Of a DNA stretch of 64,000 bases, positions 11,557 through 20,303 are shown in pieces. A program made the position numbers and the translations under genes. Under the pieces are notes generated by a model. That model had not been told where the DNA came from, searched no databases, and worked only from the letters and a program-made list of their open reading frames with translations. Each line of letters opens with the position of its first letter. Within the stretch, counting starts at the first letter, position 1. This stretch comes from Archivesica marissinica (lineage: Eukaryota; Mollusca; Bivalvia; Venerida; Vesicomyidae), in NCBI GenBank assembly GCA_014843695.1, contig CM026391.1, forward strand, positions 34,898,291 through 34,962,290, read 5' to 3'.

Positions 11557-11788
11557 ACACATTGATCGAGGAATACATTGATCGAGGAATACATTGATTG
11601 AGGAATACATTGATTGAGGATCGAGGAATACATTGATTGAGGAATACATTGATTGCGGAATACATTGATCGAGGGATACATTGATCGAGGAATACATTGA
11701 TCGAGGAATACATTGATCGAGGGATACATTGATCGAGGAATACATTGATCGAGGGATACATTGATCGAGGAATACATTGATTGAGGAT
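11557..11788. repeat. 16-bp minisatellite, about 14 copies
   Basis: The unit is ATTGATCGAGGAATAC with common variants ATTGATTGAGG, GCGG and GAGGGATAC. One unit near 11612-11625 is partially duplicated. Short open frames with Ile-Asn-Val and Asp-Gln-Cys repeats come from the array and are not genes. Confidence 0.95.
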
Positions 11789-11886
11789 GACCATTGACAC
11801 TATAATGTGTCCATGTTATAGCTGCAAAGCTGTCCATCATACAATCATTTAATAATAAAGTAGGGCAAAATGTTCACTTTAATACA

Positions 11887-12354
11887 TATGTGTTGTCACT
11901 GTACCCGTAGTCTGGATTACTCAGGCTAATATGTGTTGTCACTGTATCCTCGTTATACCCCTATATTGGTACGTTTCTGGATACACGTAGTCTGGATTAC
12001 TCACCTTATATGTGTTGTCACTGTATCCTCGTTATACCCCTATATTGGTACGTTTCTGGATACACGTAGTCTGGATTACTCACCTTATATGTGTTGTCAC
12101 TGTACCCGTAGTCTGGATTACTCACCTTATATGTGTTGTCACTGTACCCGTAGTCTGGATTACTCACCTTATATGTGTTGTCACTGTACCCGTAGTCTGG
12201 ATTACTCACCTTATATGTGTTGTCACTGTATCCTCGTTATACCCCTATATTGGTACGTTTCTGGATACACATAGTCTGGATTACTCACCTTATATGTGTT
12301 GTCACTGTATCCTCATTATATTCCCTATATTGGTACGTTTCTGGATACACATAG
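11887..12354. repeat. Two-form 42/79-bp tandem repeat
   Basis: Units begin TATGTGTTGTCACTGTA at 11887 (43 bp), 11930 (79), 12009 (79), 12088 (42), 12130 (42), 12172 (42), 12214 (79) and 12293 (partial). Both forms share CGTAGTCTGGATTACTCACC. The long form has an extra 37-bp block with CCCCTATATTGGTACG. The final copy passes almost directly into the 9-bp repeat. Confidence 0.95.
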
Positions 12355-12361
12355 TTAGATA

Positions 12362-13389
12362 ATTTAGATATGTTAGATATGTTATATACGTTATATATGT
12401 TATATATGTTATATATGTTAGATGTGTTATATATATTATATATGTTATATATGTTATATACGTTAGATATGTTAGATATGTTATATACGTTAGATATGTT
12501 ACATAAGTTATATATGTTATATACGATATATATGTTATATATGTTTTATACGTTAGATATGTTAGATATGTATATACGTTATATATGTTATATATGTTAT
12601 ATATGTTAGATGTGTTAGATGTGCTATATATGTTATATATGTTATATATGTTATATACGTTAGATATGTTATATATGTTATATATGTTAGATATGTTATA
12701 TACGTTAGATATGTTTTATACGTTATATAAGTTATATATGTTATATATGTTATATATGTTATATATGTTAGATATGTTTTATACGTTATATAAGTTATAT
12801 ATGTTATATATGTTATATATGTTATATATGTTATATATTTATATGTTTATTATCTATATACGTTATATAGTTATATGTTATATATGTTATATATGTTATA
12901 TATGTTATATATGTTATATATGTTATATATGTTATATATGTTATATGTTATATATGTTATATATGTTATATATGTTATATATGTTGTATATGTTATATAT
13001 GTTGTATATGTTGTATATGTTGTATATGTTATATATGCCATATATGTTAGATACGTTATATACGTTATATACGTTATATATGTTATATATGTTAGATATG
13101 TTAGATATGTTATATATGTTATATATGTTATATATGTTATATATGTTATATATGTTATATATGTTATATGTTATATATGTTATATATGTTATATGTTATA
13201 TATGCTAGATATGCTATATATGTTAGATACGATATATATGTTATATATGTTAGATATGCTATGTACGTTATATACGTTATATATGTTATATACGTTAGAT
13301 ATGTTATATATGTTAGATATGTTATAGACGTTAGATATGTTATATATGTTAGATATGATATATATGTTAGATATGTTAGATATGTTAGA
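12362..13389. repeat. 9-bp TA-rich minisatellite (TATATGTTA)n
   Basis: About 1.03 kb of a 9-bp unit, TATATGTTA, with frequent variants: TTAGATATG, TTATATACG, GTTGTATATG and 7-bp units. The 9-bp length keeps reading frames open (Met-Leu-Tyr and Tyr-Val-Ile repeats), so the open frames are artefacts. It abuts the 59-bp repeat at about 13389 without spacer. Confidence 0.95.
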
Positions 13390-13652
13390 TAACGGTAATA
13401 CCATTGCACATACTGAAGCCAACAAACACATGCAATGTATAGTTTGTAACGGTAATACTAATGCACAGACTGAAGTCAACACAAACACGCAATGTATAGT
13501 TTGTAACGGTGATACCATTGCACAGACTGAAGCCAACACACACACATGCAATGCATAGTTTGTAACGGTGATACCATTGCACATACTGAAGCCAACACAC
13601 ACACATGCAATGCATAGTTTGTAACGGTGATACCATTGCACAGACTGAAGCC

Positions 13653-13737
<85 letters not shown>

Positions 13738-14077
13738 CATGCAATGTATAGTTTGAAACAGTAATACCATTGCACAGACTGAAGCCAACACACACATGCA
13801 ATGCATAGTTTGTAACGGTAATACCATTACACAGATTGAAGCCAACACACACATGCAAAGTATAGTTTGTAACGGAGATACCATTGCACAGACTGAAGCC
13901 AACACACGCGCACACATGCAATGTATAGTTTGAAACAGTAATACCATTGCACAGACTGAAGCCAACACACACATGCAATGTATAGTTTGAAACAGTAATA
14001 CCATTGCACAGACTGAAGCCAACACACACATGCAATGCATAGTTTGTAACGGTGATACCATTGCACAGACTGAAGCC

Positions 14078-14111
<34 letters not shown>

Positions 14112-15369
14112 CAATGCATAGTTTGTAACGGTGATACCATTGCACAGACTGAAGCCAACAAAAACACACACACACATGCAATGTATAGTTTGAAACAGTA
14201 ATTACCATTGCACAGACTGAAGCCAACACACACACATGCAATGTATAGTTTGTAACGTTGATACCATTGCACAGACTGAAGCCAACACACACACATGCAA
14301 TGTATAGTTTGTAACGTTGATACCATTGCACAGACTGAAGCCAACACACACACATGCAATGTATAGTTTGTAACGTTGATACCATTGCACAGACTGAAGC
14401 CAACACACACACATGCAATGTATAGTTTGTAACGTTGATACCATTGCACAGACTGAAGCCAACACACACACATGCAATGTATAGTTTGTAACGTTGATAC
14501 CATTGCACAGACTGAAGCCAACACACACACATGCAATGTATAGTTTGTAACGTTGATACCATTGCACAGACTGAAGCCAACACACACACATGCAATGTAT
14601 AGTTTGTAACGTTGATACCATTGCACAGACTGAAGCCAACACACACACATGCAATGTATAGTTTGTAACGTTGATACCATTGCACAGACTGAAGCCAACA
14701 CACACACATGCAATGTATAGTTTGTAACGGTGATACCATTGCACAGACTGAAGCCAACACACACATGCAATGTATAGTTTGTAACGGTAATATCATTGCA
14801 CAGACTGAAGCCAACACACACACGCAATGTATAGTTTGTAACGGTAATACCATTGCAATGACTGAAGCCAACACACACATGCAATGTATAGTTTGTAACG
14901 GTGATACCATTGCACAGAGTGAAGTCAACACACACGTGCAATGTATAGTTTGTAACGGTAATACCATTGCAATGACTGAAGCCAACACACACATGCAATG
15001 TATAGTTTGAAATGGTAATACCATTACACAGACTGAAGCCAACACACACATGCAATGTATAGTTTGTAACGGTGGTACCATTGCACAGACTGAAGTCAAC
15101 ACACACATGCAATGTATAGTTTGTAACGGTGATACCATTGCACAGACTGAAGCCAACACACACACGCAATGTATAGTTTGTAACGGTAATACCATTGCAA
15201 TGACTATAACTAACACACACAACCATGCAATGTATAGTTTGTAACGGTAAATACCATTGCACAGACTGAAGCCAACACACACATGCAATGTATAGTTTGT
15301 AACGGTAAATACCATTGCACATACTGAAGCCAACACACACATGCAATGTATAGTTTGTAACGGTGATTG
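13390..15369. repeat. 59-bp minisatellite with internal CA run
   Basis: About 32 units. Each has ACGGTGATACCATTGC, ACAGACTGAAGCCAAC, a short CA run, then ATGCAATGTATAGTTTG. Unit length varies around 59 bp with the number of CA steps. A block of eight units between about 14240 and 14700 carries the shared ACGTTGATACC variant and is almost perfectly uniform. Two very long minus-strand open frames (over 700 codons) cross the array; they come from a low-stop unit read in three phases and show only the repeat translation. Confidence 0.95.
13653..13739. repeat. (CA)n expansion inside a 59-bp unit
   Basis: This run of about 43 CA steps, with one CAC slip near 13713, occupies the position where neighbouring units have four or five CA steps. 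A smaller expansion of the same slot lies near 14079-14109. Confidence 0.95.
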
Positions 15370-15375
15370 CAAAGA

Positions 15376-15424
15376 CTGAAGTTGACTCGTTTCGCAATCG
15401 AGCTAGCTTAAATTTATATAAACA
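15376..15424 (+). mobile_element. SINE family 3, 3'-tail fragment
   Basis: TTTCGCAATCGAGCT followed by TAAATTTATATAAAC matches the 3' end of family 3. Only the tail is present. It is fused to the last, broken unit of the 59-bp array. Confidence 0.7.
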
Positions 15425-16003
15425 AAAAGACATACATGTTTTATACACTACATGAGAGACTTCTATTAACCCAGGCCATTGATTCAATCATTCAGATTTA
15501 TCTATGCTATATATTTATTATGATTGAGCTTTGAGGTTTTTCCTTATTCGTATTACAGTTCATGGATAGGTTACTAATGAATTAACTAACCCCTGTTATG
15601 CTGGGAGGTATATCGTTAGTCTTATGACAGTTATGTATTGGCGATAACTCCCGCAGCAGTGTGTACTGTTCGTGTTAGATTGACGTCCCTTATATTAATA
15701 CTTGTATATCGTCTAACAACATGTCGATCATTCATTTTGAATGAAATACAAAATCACTAAAACGCATACTATTAAATAGAACGAAAGTACATGTTTACTG
15801 TGAAGTTTTATTGTCTTCTAAGTATATTGGAAAATGGGAACTGTGCACGACAGAATCATGACTACAATGAAGGTGTATCTAATCAGAACTAGTTGTTCTA
15901 TTGGGTGACGGATCGGATTTAACCCTATTTTATTGCATATATAATACATTCGACAATACAATATTACATGCGAGCATGAATCTGATGTGAACTTATATTA
16001 TAC
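15425..16003. other. Low-copy DNA, no gene seen
   Basis: AT-rich sequence without a convincing open frame or a recognisable element. Confidence 0.55.
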
Positions 16004-16011
16004 GGGCACAT

Positions 16012-16197
16012 GACTAGAGTTCGAGCCCCGCTGGAGCCGTTACGGGTGTGCCCTTAGGCAAGGCATTTAAATTCCACATTGCCTCTTCGCTCTCCCTCGT
16101 GGCGATGGATTCCATCAGGAATGAGGTCTCGAGAGTGATTAATATAAGTTGTAAGAACTTGTTTTGCAATCGAGCTGAAAAATTAATTTGTATACAA
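16012..16197 (+). mobile_element. SINE family 3, 5'-truncated at the B box, with TSD
   Basis: It starts at the T-arm/B-box region (AGAGTTCGAGCCCC) and has the family core TTAGGCAAGGCATTTAAATT and GATGGATTCCATCAGGAATG. The tail reads GAGAGTGATTAATATAAG and then GCAATCGAGCTGAAA. It is flanked by GGGCACAT at 16004-16011 and 16198-16205, a likely target-site duplication. A short open frame here is derived from the element. Confidence 0.85.
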
Positions 16198-16527
16198 GGG
16201 CACATATATACATGTGTGCAAGATAGCAAAAGTGTCGGGCCACAAGCTATAAAAAACATTAAAAAACTGCATGTCCCAATAATCAAACTTTATTTAACAA
16301 AATGTCTCCGTACTGTCAACTATACCCTATCTATGTTGATATTGAATAACTTGAGAATATAAATATTAAAGCGAAATTTAGAAATTAAATATGTTGGAAA
16401 TGTTAATGTAAATCCGACAGTGCTTACTTTTTAATATAGCAATAGCATCTATGTGTCTTATTAGCAACTGAAACTAGTCTGCATGCCATTGAGTTATGAT
16501 GTATATAGGAAGTACACCGCTCAACTT
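16198..16527. other. Spacer, nothing recognised
   Basis: Apart from the right target-site duplication at 16198-16205 I see no feature. Confidence 0.5.
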
Positions 16528-16808
16528 TCTCCTGGTAACACGCTGAACTGGTAATCCAGGGATCGCAGGTTCGATCCCCCGTCTGACCCTAATAAAATTA
16601 ACAGTCTTTCAGATGGGACATTAAACCGAGGTATCGTGTCGCTGCTTTACACCGTGTACGTAAAAGAACCTGAGGAGATTCTGAAATGGGTCTCTCTCTG
16701 TATCATTGCACTATCCTCCAAAATCTAAAATAACTAATATCTTCAGGAGGCGTCGCTTATATGGGCAACCGGTAGCGACGATAAATAAACGTAAAACACA
16801 CACAAACC
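16528..16808 (+). mobile_element. SINE family 1, nearly complete copy
   Basis: The tRNA-like head contains GGTAACACGCTGAACTGG and the B box GGTTCGATCCC. The anticodon-like arm is CTGAA-CTGGTAA-TCCAG. The core follows (CAGTCTTTCAGATGGGACAT, then ACCGTGTACGTAAAAGAACC), then GTCTCTCTCTGTATCATTGC. The 3' end is GGTAGCGACGATAAATAAAC followed by an ACAC run. The first bases of the head are degraded. Confidence 0.9.
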
Positions 16809-16921
16809 AGAGAAGACTCTGGAATGGGTCTCTGTCTGTATCACTGCACTATCCTCCAAAAATCTAAAATGACTAATTTCTTCAATCGGTAGCGACAATA
16901 ATTAAACGTAAACACACACAC
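16809..16921 (+). mobile_element. SINE family 1, second partial copy in tandem
   Basis: It begins at the GGAATGGGTCTCTGTCTG block and ends with GGTAGCGACAATAATTAAAC and a CA run. It lacks the head and also the GGAGGCGTCGCTCATATGGG block by internal deletion. It directly follows the previous copy in the same orientation. Confidence 0.85.
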
Positions 16922-17382
16922 TTTCTCCTTATTCGCTCTATGTTAAATCGACCAACTGTCACATTCAAATTCTCAGTTCAAAACAAGATTCAACTTATAA
17001 CACATACAGTTCTGTAAACTCAATTAAGGGTTTCTGCTTAAAGTTAAACCCAATTAAGTCATGGCATCCCAGGGACTATATGTCTCCATTTGTCAATGTT
17101 TACAAACATCAGTTCATAACTGAAACGCGTAGAGATCCTGGATGGCACACCTGTTTGTTTATTCATGCGCTGGAGCAAGTAGTACTGACATACATGCACA
17201 AACGGCTTCTTAAAATGAACACATGTCGCAGATACACAATAAGAAATACAAACAGTCGTTATCTCTACAGTAAATCACAATCCACGTTGCTTGTTTTCGA
17301 GGTAAAATGCTAAGGAACCAATTCTGCCAGTGGGGTTGCACGTACATGAGAATGAATAACGAGTGTGGAAGTCATGATAGCG
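16922..17382. other. Low-copy DNA, no supported gene
   Basis: A 77-codon open frame lies at 17080-17313 on the plus strand, but its translation shows no recognisable motif, signal or composition bias. I treat it as chance. Confidence 0.5.
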
Positions 17383-17397
17383 TAGTGATAGTGCGTT

Positions 17398-17635
17398 AGT
17401 TTATACAAATTTGTTTTAGCTCGATTGCGAAACAAGTTCTTGCAACATAATATTAATCACTCCCGAGACCTCATTCCTGATGGAATCCATCGCCACGAGG
17501 GAGAGACGAGAGAAGAGACAACGTGGAATTTAAATGCCATGCCGAAGTGCACACTCGTAACGGCTCCAGCGGTGCTCGAACGCCGGACGTTTCGCACCTG
17601 AAGCGAACGCCCTACCACTGAGCATCACGACCTCC
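17398..17635 (-). mobile_element. SINE family 3, full-length copy with TSD
   Basis: On the minus strand the tRNA-like head has an A box in TGCTCAGTGGTAGGGCG and an anticodon-like arm TTCGC-TTCAGGT-GCGAA. The B-box region GGCGTTCGAGCAC is degenerate. The core holds CATTTAAATTCCACGTTGTC and GATGGATTCCATCAGGAATG, and the 3' tail is GAGTGATTAAT and TTTCGCAATCGAGC. Flanking repeats TAGTGATAGTGCGTT (17383-17397) and TAGTGATAGAGCGTT (17636-17650) match at 14 of 15 bases, a strong target-site duplication. Confidence 0.93.
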
Positions 17636-17650
17636 TAGTGATAGAGCGTT

Positions 17651-18100
17651 GTTAAAGTGTGTGGAGACCGACGTCTTGCTTTCATCCCTGAACACCAGAC
17701 AGCCTTTAAAGAACTATAAGAATTATTTATTTTATAAATATTGCAAGTTCGGATGTACACGTTTTAACAACCTTTGCCAAGCAGAGAGCCGTAAATGCAG
17801 ATTCACATGTGGGGGCGGGTGGAGTAATCCTGGCAACGAATTGAGGGATGTTGCGAATATGTAAACAAAGTGTTGATGATGCACACATTTAAGGCGTCGG
17901 ATATAAATTATTTGTTCACGCTTAGTGTCAGACAATGACATAGAAAAATAGAGCAACATGACAGCTTTCAGAACAGACAAATAACGCATGGCATGTAGTT
18001 GTACTATGCTAGTGAAACACGTGTGTTTACAAATAGCGTGTCTTTGATCTGACATATGCAATAGACTACTAGGACATTATATGCGTATATACACACGTTG
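17651..18100. other. Low-copy DNA, no supported gene
   Basis: Short open frames on both strands show no recognisable protein motif. No repeat family of this window is present. Confidence 0.5.
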
Positions 18101-18300
18101 TTTTTAGAGGATAGTGCAATGATACACAGAGAGAGATCCATTCCAGAGTCTCCTCTGGTTCGTTTACCTGGACAAGGTAAAGCACCGACACGAGCCCTCT
18201 GAAAGACTGTTCACTTTATTAGGGACAGTTGGGGGATTGAACCTGCGATCCCTGGATTCCCAGTCCATTGTGTTAACAACTTGACTACGTATCCGTCTGT
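18101..18300 (-). mobile_element. SINE family 1, 3'-shortened copy
   Basis: The plus strand reads AGGATAGTGCAATGATACAC, then CCATTCCAGAGTCTCC, then CTGAAAGACTG. Next come a B-box complement (GGGGGATTGAACCTGCGATC) and the head ending near ACTACGTATCCGTCTG. The terminal CGACGATAAATAAACG part is absent. Confidence 0.85.
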
Positions 18301-18312
18301 CATTTTTGAATA

Positions 18313-18589
18313 TTGTGTGTTTTACGTTCATTCATCGTTGCTACCGGTTGCCCATATGAGCGACGCCTCCTAAAGGGATTAGTAATTTTAGATTTTTGGA
18401 GGATAGTGCAATGATATAGATAGAGACCATTCCAGAGTATCCTCTGGTTCTTTTACGTGCACGGTGTAAAGCACCGACACAAGACCTCGGTTTGACGTCC
18501 CATCTGAAAGACTGTTAATTTTATTAGGGTCAGACGGGGGATCGAACATACGATCCCTGGATTACTAGTCCAGCATGTTACCACTGTGA
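18313..18589 (-). mobile_element. SINE family 1, nearly complete copy
   Basis: The plus strand starts with the complement of the 3' end (TTTTACGTTCATTCATCGTT). It passes through GCGACGCCTCC, GGAGGATAGTGCAATGATA and the GTGCACGGTGTAAAGCACCG block to the head complement GGGGGATCGAACATACGATC. The copy lies 12 bases from the previous copy in the same orientation. Confidence 0.9.
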
Positions 18590-18693
18590 ATAGTTTCTTT
18601 TATATGTGTTAATAACTGCTTGAGTGATTCCAATAAATGTTTTGTATAAAACAAGCTACTTCACATAGTTTGCAAATAGGTTATTACATTATA

Positions 18694-18899
18694 CCGGGTT
18701 CGATCCTCGGACCTGGTAGCATGTGAGTTGGTACGGTGGTCACCAGATCGGACAGGTGGGTTTTCTCCGGGTACTCCGGTTTCCTCCCACACTAAACACC
18801 ACATCAATTATACTCTTTCATCCGCGCCAACGAGAGTGATTAATATAAGTTGTTAAAATTTGCTTCACAATCGTTGTAAAATAAATAAAGTTTAAACTT
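18694..18899 (+). mobile_element. SINE family 2, 5'-truncated at the B box, with TSD
   Basis: It begins CCGGGTTCGATCCTCGGAC, the T arm of the head, and continues through CTCCGGGTACTCCGGTTTCC to the tail GAGAGTGATTAATATAAG and AAATAAATAAAG. It is flanked by a perfect 13-bp direct repeat TTATTACATTATA (18681-18693 and 18900-18912). This is good evidence of retrotransposition with 5' truncation. Confidence 0.95.
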
Positions 18900-19170
18900 T
18901 TATTACATTATATTATGAGTATTAAAGTGCTATATCTGATTATAAAAATGAAATATTTTGAAACGTCACTTTCACGAGGAGTGTTAAATAACGTAACGTA
19001 TGTTTTGAATATTATTATAAGCATGTAGTTTAATGTACACGTTCCTGAAGTTGTAAGATGCAAGCGTTATAGGCAGGCGAGACAGATTGACTTATATCAT
19101 ATCATACCGATCATAACAATGCGTTAATAAAGCAATCTGGTCGCTATGGAAACAAATCGCACGTGGTTGT

Positions 19171-19398
19171 TTTTGTTTGTTTTACATTTAGTTATCGTCG
19201 CTACAGGTTGCTCATATGAGGCCCATTCCATAGTCTCCTCTGGTTCTTGTGCGTGCACGGTGTAAAGCACCGACACGAGACCTCGGTTTAACGTCCCATC
19301 TGAAAGACTGTTAATTGTATTAGGGTCAGACGGGGGATCGAACCTGCGATCCCTGGATTACCAGTCCAGCGTGTTACCACTGGACTACATATCCGTGG
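19171..19398 (-). mobile_element. SINE family 1, internally deleted copy
   Basis: The 3' end and the head are both present, but the stretch from the GGCGTCGCTCATATG block to the GTCTCTGTCTG block is missing (plus strand reads CTCATATGAGGCCCATTCC). The head complement GGGGGATCGAACCTGCGATC and ACCACTGGACTACATATCCG are well preserved. Confidence 0.88.
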
Positions 19399-19713
19399 TT
19401 GGTTGCCAGATTGAGAGATTATTTCAGATTGTCCTGGCTCCGAGGTTATAAAACTTTGCTCAGATCTAAAACACAAGCTCAAGTGATGTGATTGGTTGAT
19501 TCTGAGTGTGACTGTCAGCTGAACCAATCAGGCGATTGAGACTTAGCTTTGGGATAGGAGAAAAGTGTTATAAATAACCCCTAGGCCTGGGGTCTCCACG
19601 AGCAAACAAGCAGGATAATATAATTACACTATCTTGCAGTGTCACAATTCTCATTGGCTGCTTTAACCCACGTGACGTCGTTCATACAGTTAGTATGTTC
19701 TCTAAGTGTCTAC
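19399..19713. other. Low-copy DNA, nothing recognised
   Basis: I see no gene or element between the two family-1 copies. Confidence 0.5.
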
Positions 19714-19722
19714 GATGATTAT

Positions 19723-20023
19723 ATTACAGACGGATCTGTAGTCCAGTGGTAACACGCTGGACTGGTAATACAGGGATCGCAGGTTCGGTCCCCTGTCTGA
19801 CCATAATAAAATTAACAGTCTTTCAGATGGGACATTAAGCCGAGGTCTCATGTCGGTGCTGTACACCTTGCACGTAAAAGAACTAGAGGATACCCTGGAA
19901 TGGGTCTCTGTCTGTATCATTGCACTATCTTCCAAAAATCTAAAATGAATAATCTCTCCAGGAGGCGTTGCTCATATGGGCAACCTGTAGCGACGATAAA
20001 TAAACGTAAAACACACAAAATAA
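19723..20023 (+). mobile_element. SINE family 1, full-length reference copy with TSD
   Basis: The head has TGTAGTCCAGTGGTAACACG (A box) and GCAGGTTCGGTCCCC (B box). The anticodon-like arm CTGGA-CTGGTAA-TACAG has GGT at the anticodon position. The core and the 3' end (GTAGCGACGATAAATAAACG plus an ACAC run) are complete. Direct repeats GATGATTAT at 19714-19722 and 20024-20032 are a probable 9-bp target-site duplication. This is the best copy in the window for defining the family at about 300 bp. Confidence 0.92.
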
Positions 20024-20106
20024 GATGATTATTGATGCGCGACTGGGCAAATACATATTTTCTGCGTTTCATGGAGGTATACATTGTACATTGTTTACTA
20101 TAAATG

Positions 20107-20303
20107 TATTGCATTCTGAAGCAGCTTTAACAACTTTTATGAATCACTATAGCTGGTGTGATTGAAAGAGTATAAGTGGTCCTTCGTGTGGAAGGACACC
20201 AGAGTACATAGAGAAACTCCCACATTGTTCCCGATGCGAAGATCTAACCTGGATTGCATTTGTGAGAAGCGAGAGTGCTAACCACTGCATTAATCGGATC
20301 ACC
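20107..20303 (-). mobile_element. SINE family 2, old degenerate copy
   Basis: On the minus strand it reads GATCCGATTAATGCAGTGG, GTTAGCACTCTCGCTTCTCA, a decayed B box and a worn core. Next come GACCACTTATACTCTTTCA and a tail like GTGATTCATAAAAGTTGTTA. The order and spacing match the copy at 7796-8042, with many substitutions. Confidence 0.75.

Noticed and set aside
12362..13389. Telomeric repeat
   Set aside because: The unit is TATATGTTA and its variants. No TTAGGG or related telomere repeat occurs.
13189..15372. 727- and 700-codon minus-strand open frames across the 59-bp array
   Set aside because: The translation only repeats the minisatellite in three phases, and the two long overlapping frames cannot both be genes. 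It also runs into the unrelated 9-bp array.
17080..17313. 77-codon plus-strand open frame
   Set aside because: No motif, no homology that I recognise and no composition bias; the length is compatible with chance.
19723..19800. Functional tRNA gene (Thr-like GGT at the anticodon position)
   Set aside because: The tRNA-like fold is the head of SINE family 1. Acceptor-stem pairing is poor, and the same head recurs with the same downstream core in other copies.
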